From contig JASJDL010000002.1 in NCBI GenBank assembly GCA_030065775.1, positions 1 through 50,987 on the forward strand: a DNA stretch of 50,987 nt, written 5' to 3'. Shown one piece after another: positions 8,339 to 16,827 of the stretch. The position numbers and the translations under genes are program-made. This DNA is from Flavobacteriaceae bacterium (GTDB taxonomy: Bacteria; Bacteroidota; Bacteroidia; Flavobacteriales; Flavobacteriaceae). Under the pieces are notes generated by a model. That model saw only the letters and a list, made by a program, of their open reading frames with translations. It searched no databases and was not told where the DNA came from. Numbering within the stretch: position 1 is the first letter of the stretch; every line of letters begins with the position of its first letter.

Positions 8339-9751
8339 ATGAACAAAGCAAACAACTTATTCAAATCATTCCTAATGTTATTTATCATGATCACTCTCGT
8401 ATCTTGTGATGATGATGACGGAACTTTTTTTAACGATCCAGGTCAACCAGATACAAATACTATTATAGATTTTGTATTAGATAACTTTTCTGACTACAAC
8501 CTACTCTATGAAGCTTTACTAAAGGCCGATGGAAGATTAGCTGTAGAATTGAGAAATGGAGGGCCATATACCGTATTCGCACCTAATAATGCTGCTTTTT
8601 CAGCATTCTTGAATGCCAATGGTTTTGCAAATATTGATGCCGTTCCAACGGATGTGTTATCTCAAATTTTATTAAACCATGTGGTCAGCGGTACGGTAGA
8701 ATCGACACAGCTAAGCACGGGTTACATTTCTACCCTAGCTACGTCTTCTGCTGCTAACCTACCTATGAATATGTATGTAGATACCAGTTCAGGAGTTACA
8801 TTAAATGGGGTCTCATCAGTGACTCTCGCAGACAACCTCGTTGATAATGGAGTCGTTCATTTGGTAGATGCCGTGATAGGCTTACCTTCTATTGCTACGC
8901 ATGCCGTTGCGAATCCAAGTTTTACCAGTCTTGTGGCAGCATTAGATGCGGCAGGCCTTGTAGGTACGGTTGATACCGGTGGTCCGTTTACGGTACTTGC
9001 GCCAGATGATGCAGCGTTCACTACTTTTCTTGACGGAGCAGCTCTCGGTGATATACCGGTGGATGCCTTAACTCAAGTGCTCTTAAATCATGTCATGGAT
9101 GGGGTCACTTTATCAACAGATTTGACCGCTGCCGGAGCGGGGTATGCGAATACTTTGGCCACAGGTGCAGGTGGTAATAGTATGAGTCTTTACTTTAATA
9201 CTTCATCTGGAGTCAGCTTTAACGGTGTTTCTACCGTAGCCGCTGCAGATGTTGTGGCAGAAAATGGTGTCATACATGCTGTAAATGCAGTAATCGATTT
9301 ACCTACGGTTGTTACTTTTGCACTAGCCGATCCAAATTTCAGCACGCTTGTGGCTGCCCTGACTGATAGCAGGCTTACAACAGATTTTGTAAGTATCTTA
9401 TCGACGGCTGACGGAACAGATCCTGCTCCCTTTACGGTGTTCGCCCCTACGAATGACGCTTTTGGAGACTTGTTAACAGAATTGAGCGCCAGCGGATTGG
9501 GTGATATCGATGAGCCTACATTGAATGCAACGCTTACTTATCATGTCGTGGGAGGAGCGAATGTCTTAGACTCAGACCTTAGCGATGGCTTTACCGTTCC
9601 TACACTGGGTGGTAATATAACAGCAAATGTAACTGGAGGTGCAACACTAACAGATGCGAATGGCAGAGTGAGTAATATCATAGCAACAAATGTTCAAGCT
9701 GCAAATGGAGTTATCCATGCCATTGACAAAGTGATTTTACCCCCACTGTAA
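8339..9751 (+). CDS. Lipoprotein with three fasciclin (FAS1) domains
   Basis: A 470-residue surface or periplasmic lipoprotein. The signal peptide ends in the lipobox LVSC (Cys23), followed by four Asp residues and a linker. Three FAS1 repeats follow at about 41-183, 185-323 and 324-470, each with the hallmark TVFAPNNAAF / TVLAPDDAAF / TVFAPTNDAF, the NHV or YHV core and the closing NGVVHLVDAVI / NGVIHAVNAVI / NGVIHAIDKVI. FAS1 domains mediate adhesion or polysaccharide contact. It stands alone: a 216-bp gap without an obvious gene precedes it, and a strong terminator follows. No exact TAnnTTTG box was found upstream. Confidence 0.92.
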   Translation: MNKANNLFKSFLMLFIMITLVSCDDDDGTFFNDPGQPDTNTIIDFVLDNFSDYNLLYEALLKADGRLAVELRNGGPYTVFAPNNAAFSAFLNANGFANIDAVPTDVLSQILLNHVVSGTVESTQLSTGYISTLATSSAANLPMNMYVDTSSGVTLNGVSSVTLADNLVDNGVVHLVDAVIGLPSIATHAVANPSFTSLVAALDAAGLVGTVDTGGPFTVLAPDDAAFTTFLDGAALGDIPVDALTQVLLNHVMDGVTLSTDLTAAGAGYANTLATGAGGNSMSLYFNTSSGVSFNGVSTVAAADVVAENGVIHAVNAVIDLPTVVTFALADPNFSTLVAALTDSRLTTDFVSILSTADGTDPAPFTVFAPTNDAFGDLLTELSASGLGDIDEPTLNATLTYHVVGGANVLDSDLSDGFTVPTLGGNITANVTGGATLTDANGRVSNIIATNVQAANGVIHAIDKVILPPL

Positions 9752-9787
9752 TAAAAATATTGTTGGTAATTAGTTTGGTTAATTAGT

Positions 9788-9836
9788 GAAAGCTCTCTGG
9801 TCTATTCTTTACTCCCAGAGAGCTTTCTATTTTTTT
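9788..9836 (+). terminator. Rho-independent terminator of the FAS1 lipoprotein gene
   Basis: A perfect 13-bp stem GAAAGCTCTCTGG (9788-9800) pairs with CCAGAGAGCTTTC (9815-9827) around a 14-nt loop and is followed by a T-rich run to 9836. Confidence 0.9.
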
Positions 9837-9842
9837 GGCCAT

Positions 9843-9873
9843 AAAAAAACCATAGCAAGAATTGCTATGGTTT
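9843..9873 (-). terminator. Terminator of the MORN-repeat gene (minus strand)
   Basis: A 12-bp stem, AAACCATAGCAA (9847-9858) with TTGCTATGGTTT (9862-9873), has a 3-nt loop. A run of seven A at 9843-9849 becomes the T-tract on the minus strand. It serves the gene ending at 9922. Confidence 0.85.
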
Positions 9874-9921
9874 GATTAGTTTTAAATGTTTAGCGCTAAC
9901 TCAGTTAGTATTGAGGGTATT

Positions 9922-10650
9922 TTAATTCTCTTTTTGTGCCACCTGCTTTTTTAAACGCGGCTTTTTCTTATTTGGCTGTTCAGTACTTACCAACTCACCA
10001 TCTACATAGTTCTCCCAAGTACCAACGCGTACATCGTTAATAAATTGTCCTTTGGTAGTTAATTGTCCAGTTTTTCTATTATAATAGACCGCAGGCCCGT
10101 TTAACTTACCATTCTTGTAGTTGAAATCTTGATATAGATGTCCTTTAATAGAATATTTTTTATAGTTACCATCCAATTTACCATCCTTATAAGAGGCTAT
10201 TTCAGTAGGTTTCCCTGAATTATAAAATGTTCTATAAAAGCCATGCAGTTTCCCATCATTGTAATTTTCTTCAGACATGACTGTTTTGCCATCTACATGA
10301 AAATATAACCACTTCCCTATTCTCTTCTTTCCTATCATTGATCCCTTACTCTCCAGTGTTCCTTCTTTTGTATAGAATTTCACAATAGCCTTTTGATCAT
10401 TTTTATTAAACTCTTTGACTACAATAGGAAAATCAGACGTGGCAGCCGAGTAATATTTAAAGACCCCTACTTCTTTGCCATTTTCAAATTGCCCCATATA
10501 GCGCACCCGGCCATTATTGTAGTATTTTTTCCAAACTCCATGTCGCTTGCCATTGGCATCTAACTGGTTGGTCTCGCTTTGAGCCTCGATACCGAAGCCC
10601 ATTAAGAAAATACAACAGAAAACCATTAATTTCTTCACCTGTTTCATCAT
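9922..10650 (-). CDS. Secreted MORN-repeat protein (YwqK-family antitoxin-like)
   Basis: A 242-residue protein with a signal peptide (LMVFCCIFLMGFGIEAQ) and a series of about seven MORN-type repeats of the form G-W--Y--G---E-G-Y--GK-xG, for example GKRHGVWKKYYNNGRVRYMGQF, GKLHGFYRTFYNSGK and GKLDGNYKKYS. Databases often label such proteins toxin-antitoxin YwqK family antitoxin, but export and the lack of a toxin neighbour argue against that role here. It starts at either of two adjacent Met codons (10650 or 10647). The 207-bp gap to the divergent HEAT-like gene holds no other gene I can support. Confidence 0.8.
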   Translation of the reverse strand: MMKQVKKLMVFCCIFLMGFGIEAQSETNQLDANGKRHGVWKKYYNNGRVRYMGQFENGKEVGVFKYYSAATSDFPIVVKEFNKNDQKAIVKFYTKEGTLESKGSMIGKKRIGKWLYFHVDGKTVMSEENYNDGKLHGFYRTFYNSGKPTEIASYKDGKLDGNYKKYSIKGHLYQDFNYKNGKLNGPAVYYNRKTGQLTTKGQFINDVRVGTWENYVDGELVSTEQPNKKKPRLKKQVAQKEN

Positions 10651-10875
10651 TATTTATAACTCTTAAAATTGATTTAAGTTGTGTTGAACAACTATTATAC
10701 CAAGTCAAAAGTTCAAACGTTATTTTAACTTGTTTATTTTTAAGCTACTGAAAAAATACCCGTAAAAATGAATATTTAGTATAATAAATCAACAAAAAAT
10801 GAGTTTTTATATATCCAAGATAAGTATAAACCAAACTCTATACCCTCAAGCAAGAAAATGGGCGCCATTACCAAA

Positions 10876-11454
10876 ATGACCAAATATTCTTTACTCAAAG
10901 AATTGAATGCCATTAAAGTTATGAGTAAATCTCATAAGGACAAAGTGAGCAAGGCAATTCTCAATAATGAAAGGCTTTTTAAATCACTGATAGAAATCGC
11001 ATTTGATTATAATGATGAAACATCGGTAAAAGCAGCGCAAATACTTGAGGCTGCGTGTGAAAAACGTATGGATTGGATCGCCTATAACCTACCTTACTTT
11101 ACAGAAAATATTGCCTATTTGAAAAATGAAAGCGCTATTCGGCCAGCTGCAAAGATCTGTAATCTGATTGCGCAAGAAGTTGATTCTAAATTTGATTCTC
11201 CAATTAAGGTAATCGTTACAAAAGAGCAGATAGCACAAATAATCGAAACCTGCTTTGATTGGCTGGTAAAAGACACAAAGGTGGCCAGTAAAGCGCATGC
11301 TATGGAAGCTTTATACTTCTTGGGAAACCAAATGAAATGGATTCACTATGAGCTAAAACTGATCATCGAACGGGATATCGATTCAGAAAGCTCTGCCTAT
11401 GCTTCTAGGGCTATCAAAATATTGGAAAAAATGGCTAAAAACAACGCCGCTTAG
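10876..11454 (+). CDS. HEAT-like helical protein upstream of purB (not itself an adenylosuccinate lyase)
   Basis: A 192-residue all-helical cytoplasmic protein with repeating pairs of helices (SLIEIAFDYNDETSVKAAQILEAACEKRMDWI, IIETCFDWLVKDTKVASKAHAMEALYFLG). Flavobacterial homologues lie directly before purB and are sometimes named adenylosuccinate lyase by transfer from the neighbour. It has no lyase signature, so that name should not be used. The frame is open from 10858; the internal start MTKYSLLKELN at 10876 matches the opening I recall for the family. A 67-bp gap holding the purB promoter follows. Its role is unknown. Confidence 0.7.
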   Translation: MTKYSLLKELNAIKVMSKSHKDKVSKAILNNERLFKSLIEIAFDYNDETSVKAAQILEAACEKRMDWIAYNLPYFTENIAYLKNESAIRPAAKICNLIAQEVDSKFDSPIKVIVTKEQIAQIIETCFDWLVKDTKVASKAHAMEALYFLGNQMKWIHYELKLIIERDIDSESSAYASRAIKILEKMAKNNAA

Positions 11455-11493
11455 AATTCTTAATTTTTTACTTTTCACTTCTTTTTAAATCAT

Positions 11494-11501
11494 TATTTTT
11501 G
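11494..11501 (+). promoter_or_regulatory. -7 promoter element of purB
   Basis: TATTTTTG matches TAnnTTTG exactly and lies 20 bp before the purB ATG, giving purB a promoter separate from the upstream HEAT-like gene. Confidence 0.5.
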
Positions 11502-11521
11502 TTGCTCCAACAGCAAAACGA

Positions 11522-12862
11522 ATGAAATTAAACAGCTTAAATGCTATTTCCCCAATTGATGGTCGTTACCGCAGTAAGGTATCAGAATTAGCGTCCTATT
11601 TTTCTGAAGAAGCCCTCATCAAATACCGTATTCAAATAGAGATTGAATACTTTATTGCCTTATGTACACTTCCGCTTCCCCAGTTGGAACAATTTGACAA
11701 CACCTTATTTGATCCTTTACGGGAAATTTATAAGAACTTCTCTTCAAAGGACGCACAAGCTGTTAAAGAAATAGAAAAAGTCACCAATCATGACGTCAAA
11801 GCAGTCGAATATTTTATTAAGGAAAAATTTGACAAGCTGGCACTTCAAGAATATAAAGAATTTATCCATTTCGGATTGACCTCACAGGATATTAACAATA
11901 CTGCCATTCCGCTTTCGATCAAAGACGCTATTGGTGCTATATATATTCCAGAATATTTTAAGATTCTCGAAAAACTGGAAAGACTATCTCAAGAATGGTC
12001 TGCGATCCCCATGTTGGCCAGAACTCATGGGCAGCCTGCTTCTCCAACACGATTGGGTAAAGAGATTGAGGTATTTGCAGTGCGTCTCAAGGAACAATTC
12101 AACTTATTGAATGACATACCGAGTGCGGCAAAATTTGGGGGCGCCACAGGAAATTTTAATGCGCATAAAGTGGCATACCCTGCAATTGATTGGAAAGCAT
12201 TCGGAAGTTCTTTCGTGCAAAGTTTAGGGTTACAACATTCGTTCCCAACCACGCAGATTGAGCATTATGACCATATGGCCGCCTTATTTGATACCTTAAA
12301 GCGAATCAATACGATTTTAATAGATTTTAACCGCGATATCTGGACCTATATATCAATGGATTATTTCAAGCAGAAGATCAAAAAAGGTGAAATAGGTTCT
12401 TCGGCCATGCCGCATAAAGTAAATCCTATAGATTTTGAGAATTCCGAAGGTAATCTTGGTATTGCGAATGCCATTTTTGAACATCTGTCGGCGAAATTAC
12501 CTATTTCAAGATTACAACGAGACTTGACTGATTCTACCGTTTTGCGTAACGTGGGCATTCCTTTTGCACATACCATTATTGGATTCAAATCGACGTTGAA
12601 AGGTTTGGATAAACTCCTGCTGAACAAAGATAAATTTGAACAAGATTTAGAAGGGAACTGGGTCGTAGTGGCAGAAGCTATCCAAACAATCTTGCGAAGG
12701 GAAAACTACCCTAATCCATACGAGGCATTAAAAGGTTTGACACGCACCAATGACACAATAAATCAGCAATCGATAGCAAAATTTATCGATGACCTCGAAG
12801 TGAGTAGTGCTATTAAATCAGAATTAAAAGCCATTACCCCAAGTAATTATACGGGCATCTAG
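11522..12862 (+). CDS. purB: Adenylosuccinate lyase
   Basis: A 446-residue fumarase/aspartase-superfamily enzyme that releases fumarate from SAICAR and adenylosuccinate in purine synthesis. It starts MKLNSLNAISPIDGRYRSKV as in the long bacterial PurB type. The superfamily signature loop GSSAMPHKVNPIDFEN is present, as are the conserved regions HFGLTSQDINNTA and ARTHGQPASPTRLGKE. The stop codon is followed directly by the ATG of a small lipoprotein gene, so the two are co-transcribed. guaB, another purine gene, is at 18611-20086 on the other strand. Confidence 0.96.
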   Translation: MKLNSLNAISPIDGRYRSKVSELASYFSEEALIKYRIQIEIEYFIALCTLPLPQLEQFDNTLFDPLREIYKNFSSKDAQAVKEIEKVTNHDVKAVEYFIKEKFDKLALQEYKEFIHFGLTSQDINNTAIPLSIKDAIGAIYIPEYFKILEKLERLSQEWSAIPMLARTHGQPASPTRLGKEIEVFAVRLKEQFNLLNDIPSAAKFGGATGNFNAHKVAYPAIDWKAFGSSFVQSLGLQHSFPTTQIEHYDHMAALFDTLKRINTILIDFNRDIWTYISMDYFKQKIKKGEIGSSAMPHKVNPIDFENSEGNLGIANAIFEHLSAKLPISRLQRDLTDSTVLRNVGIPFAHTIIGFKSTLKGLDKLLLNKDKFEQDLEGNWVVVAEAIQTILRRENYPNPYEALKGLTRTNDTINQQSIAKFIDDLEVSSAIKSELKAITPSNYTGI

Positions 12863-13237
12863 ATGAGATGTATTGTTTTCGGCATATTGAGTATGGTATT
12901 GTGCGCTTCCTGTAAAGGTGGTGACTCCTTAGATGCTGAAAAGCTGCGTACGGGCACTTTTGAGACTTACTTGGATGATTCTGACGAAGTTTCAACTGCA
13001 GTCAGAAATGATTCCATTCAAATAGAAACATATAATAACAATAAAGACACCTTCAACATTGAATGGAAATCGAATTTTGAATATGTTTTAACCAAGGTCA
13101 ACCCACAAAAGGGATTAGACAGTGTACCTTTTTATGTAAAAATTACCGGTGTAAAAGGTAACTCGTACACTTTCAGAGCTTATTATAAAGGCTCAAATTT
13201 TAAACAAACCGGCAAAGCCGTAAAACTAAAAGACTAA
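12863..13237 (+). CDS. Small lipoprotein co-transcribed with purB
   Basis: A 124-residue lipoprotein with signal peptide and lipobox CASC (Cys17). The mature part is beta-rich (KLRTGTFETYLDDSD, NDSIQIETYNNNKDTFNIEWKSNFEYVL). Relatives in Flavobacteriaceae are sometimes mislabelled DNA topoisomerase IV; nothing here supports that. It begins at the base after the purB stop and ends 4 bp before the TerC gene, linking purine and metal genes in one run. Function unknown. Confidence 0.75.
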   Translation: MRCIVFGILSMVLCASCKGGDSLDAEKLRTGTFETYLDDSDEVSTAVRNDSIQIETYNNNKDTFNIEWKSNFEYVLTKVNPQKGLDSVPFYVKITGVKGNSYTFRAYYKGSNFKQTGKAVKLKD

Positions 13238-13241
13238 AACC

Positions 13242-14060
13242 ATGTTAGAAATGTTCACCGATCCGGGTATATGGATGGCACTCTTGACCCTTGTTTTTTT
13301 AGAAATCGTTTTAGGAATAGACAATATTCTCTTTATATCGATTGCTTCCAATAAACTTCCGCAAAGTGAACAAAAAAAGGCTACGAATATCGGCCTCTTT
13401 TTGGCAATGCTGTTGAGAGTTATACTTCTTTTTGGAATCTCCTACCTCACCGCCATGGACAAAGTCATCTATCACCTGGATATGTCTTGGTTAAAAGTAG
13501 GTGTTACAGGGCAGAGTTTGATCATGTTAGGCGGTGGGCTCTTTTTGCTCTATAAAAGTGTGCAGGAAATCCATCACAAAGTAGAGGGTCATGAAGAAGA
13601 CGCTGTGAAAGCTGCAAAAGCGAAAGTATCTTTGAATAGCGTTATTTTTCAAATCACTATGATCAATATCGTATTTTCATTTGACTCTATTTTGACCGCT
13701 GTAGGTATGACCACAGGTATCGATAAATCAGCAACAAGTTATGACGAAGCACTCATGGTCATGGTTATTGCCGTCGTACTTTCTATGGTCATTATGATGG
13801 TATTCGCCAACCCGGTAAATAAATTCGTAAGTAAGCATCCTACGGTTCAAATGCTGGGGCTTGCCTTTTTGATCTTGATAGGCTTCATCTTGGTATCTGA
13901 AGGGGCGCATATGGCGCATTTGCAAATTTTTAACACCGAAGTAGGCGTGATTCCAAAAGGATATTTGTATTTTACGATCGCATTTTCACTTGGGGTGGAA
14001 GCCTTAAATTTTCGCCTCCGCAGGAATGCACAAGAAGAATTAGCAGCGAGAGACAGTTGA
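13242..14060 (+). CDS. TerC-family integral membrane protein
   Basis: A 272-residue polytopic membrane protein. The first helix carries the family hallmark LTLVFLEIVLGIDNILFISI, with the acidic IDN motif, and a second copy, ITMINIVFSFDSILTAVGM, opens the second half. This two-half layout with FSFDSI is typical of TerC/Alx proteins of the LysE superfamily, some of which export manganese. The acidic membrane residues fit divalent-cation binding. Its TGA overlaps the TTG start of a His/Cys-rich exported peptide (TTGA), and a metal-type TonB receptor follows, which supports a metal role by context. Confidence 0.9.
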   Translation: MLEMFTDPGIWMALLTLVFLEIVLGIDNILFISIASNKLPQSEQKKATNIGLFLAMLLRVILLFGISYLTAMDKVIYHLDMSWLKVGVTGQSLIMLGGGLFLLYKSVQEIHHKVEGHEEDAVKAAKAKVSLNSVIFQITMINIVFSFDSILTAVGMTTGIDKSATSYDEALMVMVIAVVLSMVIMMVFANPVNKFVSKHPTVQMLGLAFLILIGFILVSEGAHMAHLQIFNTEVGVIPKGYLYFTIAFSLGVEALNFRLRRNAQEELAARDS

Positions 14061-14389
14061 ATCAACTTTTAAAACATAGAATTTTTGCCGTACTACTGAC
14101 TTTAGTGGTGACCTTACCATTTGCTATACAGGTTTCACATGCCTTTGAAAATCATAAACATGTGGTATGTACGGCTAAAGATGTGAAGCATTTTCATGAG
14201 CAGGAACTTGATTCTTGCCTATGCTGCACTCCTTTAGAACTCAATACTTTGTTGTTTAGTTTTGCTGACAACCCCCTTAAATCCGAAGAAAATGTTGATA
14301 GCTTTAATGCTATAACACCATTATCCAAATTAGATTTTTTTAAATTAAAGTCTACCCGTGCCCCTCCTATATTCTCTTTTAATTATTAA
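14057..14389 (+). CDS. Exported His/Cys-rich small protein with TTG start
   Basis: A 110-residue protein starting with TTG at 14057, overlapping the terC-like stop by 4 bp. No ATG lies in a position that would keep the signal peptide. The signal region is FAVLLTLVVTLPFAIQVSHA. The mature N-terminus is rich in metal-ligand residues: HAFENHKHVVCTAKDVKHFHEQ and then SCLCC. The C-terminal half is unremarkable and ends FSFNY. I do not recognise a named family. The pattern and its place between a TerC protein and a ZnuD-like receptor suggest periplasmic metal binding or sensing, which is inference. Confidence 0.7.
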   Translation: MNQLLKHRIFAVLLTLVVTLPFAIQVSHAFENHKHVVCTAKDVKHFHEQELDSCLCCTPLELNTLLFSFADNPLKSEENVDSFNAITPLSKLDFFKLKSTRAPPIFSFNY

Positions 14390-14419
14390 ATAAAAGGGAA
14401 ATTCTAAGTTAAATTTTAC

Positions 14420-16816
14420 ATGCGAATTATTTTAATGATACTGCTTTGTAGCAGTATATTATCATATACACAAGATTGTACATCAACGCTGTCTGGCAGT
14501 GTTTTAGACCTGCATGACGGTAAGCCCTTACCGGAGGCGCTCCTATTGGTTGCGGGTACGAATATTACTGCTGAAACGGATAGTATCGGAAAGTATTTTA
14601 TTAAAGGTTTGTGTAATAGATCTTACACGATTCAAGTAGCTCACCCTAACTGTTTATCAAGGGTTTTCTCTGTCAAAATTGATGGAAATACAACCAGGAA
14701 TTTTAGGTTAGAGCATCATTTAGAAGAATTTAATGAAATAACTATCAAAGGAAAAGCATTTAAAGACAAGTCTCAAACATTAAACAACGAAAAAATTTCT
14801 CGTGAAGAAATTGAGCGTTTTAGTAGTGGAAGTATCGCTGATGCTTTAAACGAAATTAGTGGTGTTTCATCTTTAAATACAGGTAATACGATACTAAAGC
14901 CTATAATTAATGGCTTACATAGCAGTCGTGTAGTGCTGGTCAACAATGGTGTTCGTATGCAAGATCAAGAATGGGGGCCAGAGCATGCTCCGAATATTGA
15001 TATTAATGTTGCTGACAATATTACGTTAATAAAAGGCGCAGCAGCGTTGCAATATGGTGGTGATGCTATTGGCGGAGTCATTATAGCAGAATCAGCCAAC
15101 GCTCCTGTTAAGGATACACTATTTGGTAAAACAATCGTTACAGGATTATCTAATGGAAGAGGTGGTTCAATTACAACGAAGCTCACTAAGAGTTCAGTAA
15201 GCGGCTTGTCATATACCCTTCAAGGTACACTGAAGCGTTTTGGTGATTTTGAATCACCTGACTATGTACTAAGTAATACGGGATTATTTGAAAGGACTGC
15301 TTCAATTAAAGTTGCCTTGAATAAGTTTAAATATACATTAGAAGGCTATTATTCTTACTTCAAGAATGAAATAGGCATTCTCCGTGCTTCTCATTTAGGC
15401 GGGGCCGGGGATCAATTCGATGCCATCAATAGAACCAGACCTTTGTTTGTTGAGCCTTTTACCTATGACATAGATGCACCTAAACAAGATGCGACTCATC
15501 ATTTAGCAAAACTAAAAGCCACGAAGTCATTTGATAAACTTGGAAAGTTGACATTGCAATATGATTTTCAACTTAATAATCGTTTAGAATTTGATATTAG
15601 GCGTGGTGATGATCGCGATAAAGCGTCGGTTGATTTAGAATTAATAACGCATTCTTTAACGCTAGATTTGGATACTGAACTTTCAGAAAAAATTGGCTTT
15701 AAAGCCGGAATTTTAGGTAGATTTCAGGATAATACGGCCGATCCAAGAACTGGTGTAAGAAGGTTGATCCCTGATTATAAACGCTATGATCTTGGAGCTT
15801 ACGGTATTATGGATTACGACGTTAATGATCATTTGACAGTTGAATTGGGTGGACGTTTTGATTACTCAGATTTGGATGTTTTTAAGTTTTATAGAACTTC
15901 ACTTTGGGAATCCAGAGGTTATAATGTTCAATTCCCAGATATCGTAGTTGAAGAACTAGATACTCAGGTATTAACAAATCCGAAACTTAATTATAGTAAT
16001 GCGTCAGCAACGGCAGGAGTCAAATATGACCTAAGCGATGAGTTTCAATTATTGTTTAATTATTCATTGGCTTCCAGGGCACCCAATCCGTCAGAATTGT
16101 TTAGTGATGGTTTGCATCATGCGGCTTCCCGTATTGAAATTGGTGATTTGAGATTCACCTCTGAAGTCGCAAATAAGTTTGCAATGACTATTAGTAGACA
16201 AGGACCTAAGTTCAATTTCAGTATAAGCCCATTTATCAATATGATCAATGACTTTATATTAATTGAGCCCACGGAACTAGAGCAAACAATTCGGGGTAAT
16301 TTTACACTTTGGGAATACCGTCAAACTGATGCGCGATTACTTGGATTTGATGTGGATGCATCTTATAATTTTACCGAAAATCTTCGTTTAGAACATCAGT
16401 TTTCCTTTGTTAAAGGGCGTGACCGTACTTTAGAAACCCCACTAATCAATATGCCTCCGGTAGAAACCAAAAATGAATTGGTTTATAAAAATGAAAAACT
16501 TAAGAATTTGCACTTGTCATTGCAGAGTCATTACGTTTTTCGACAGAATGAGTTTCCTGACAATAATTTTGATGTCTTTATTCCAGAATTGGATATGGAA
16601 AGAGAATTAGATATCAGTAGTACGCCGGATGCGTACCATCTGCTGAATTTTAATTCTAGTGCAGACTTTAAATTTGGTAAGACTTCAGAATTAACGGTTG
16701 GCTTAGGTATCAATAATGTATTGAATACCACGTATAGAAATTACCTAAATCGGCTATTTCGATATGCGCATGATTTAGGCAGAAATTTCTTACTAACACT
16801 TAAAATCAAATATTAA
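14420..16816 (+). CDS. TonB-dependent receptor with carboxypeptidase-like N-terminal domain (ZnuD-like, metal uptake suspected)
   Basis: A 798-residue outer-membrane receptor. After a signal peptide comes a CarboxypepD_reg-like domain (about 22-95, SGSVLDLHDGKPLPEALLLVAGT). The plug follows (about 110-220: SIADALNEISGVSSLNTG, LVNNGVRMQDQEWGPEHAP, ITLIKGAAALQYGGDAIGG), then a beta-barrel ending in LTLKIKY. The barrel segment SRAPNPSELFSDGLHHAASRIEIGD resembles ZnuD-type zinc receptors. It lies 30 bp after the His/Cys-rich protein and 11 bp before a lipoprotein gene. Zinc or manganese is the likely substrate from family resemblance and context; no Zur-type operator was recognised. Confidence 0.85.
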   Translation: MRIILMILLCSSILSYTQDCTSTLSGSVLDLHDGKPLPEALLLVAGTNITAETDSIGKYFIKGLCNRSYTIQVAHPNCLSRVFSVKIDGNTTRNFRLEHHLEEFNEITIKGKAFKDKSQTLNNEKISREEIERFSSGSIADALNEISGVSSLNTGNTILKPIINGLHSSRVVLVNNGVRMQDQEWGPEHAPNIDINVADNITLIKGAAALQYGGDAIGGVIIAESANAPVKDTLFGKTIVTGLSNGRGGSITTKLTKSSVSGLSYTLQGTLKRFGDFESPDYVLSNTGLFERTASIKVALNKFKYTLEGYYSYFKNEIGILRASHLGGAGDQFDAINRTRPLFVEPFTYDIDAPKQDATHHLAKLKATKSFDKLGKLTLQYDFQLNNRLEFDIRRGDDRDKASVDLELITHSLTLDLDTELSEKIGFKAGILGRFQDNTADPRTGVRRLIPDYKRYDLGAYGIMDYDVNDHLTVELGGRFDYSDLDVFKFYRTSLWESRGYNVQFPDIVVEELDTQVLTNPKLNYSNASATAGVKYDLSDEFQLLFNYSLASRAPNPSELFSDGLHHAASRIEIGDLRFTSEVANKFAMTISRQGPKFNFSISPFINMINDFILIEPTELEQTIRGNFTLWEYRQTDARLLGFDVDASYNFTENLRLEHQFSFVKGRDRTLETPLINMPPVETKNELVYKNEKLKNLHLSLQSHYVFRQNEFPDNNFDVFIPELDMERELDISSTPDAYHLLNFNSSADFKFGKTSELTVGLGINNVLNTTYRNYLNRLFRYAHDLGRNFLLTLKIKY

Positions 16817-16827
16817 CACTTTTAAAA

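Noticed and set aside
9922-10650. MORN-repeat protein as the antitoxin of a toxin-antitoxin pair
   Set aside because: It has a signal peptide and no small toxin gene lies beside it; the YwqK antitoxin label is a family-level database name.
14398-14412. ATTCTAAGTTAA before the ZnuD-like receptor as another Fur-like operator
   Set aside because: Only the right half resembles the operator; the expected left arm at the correct spacing is absent.
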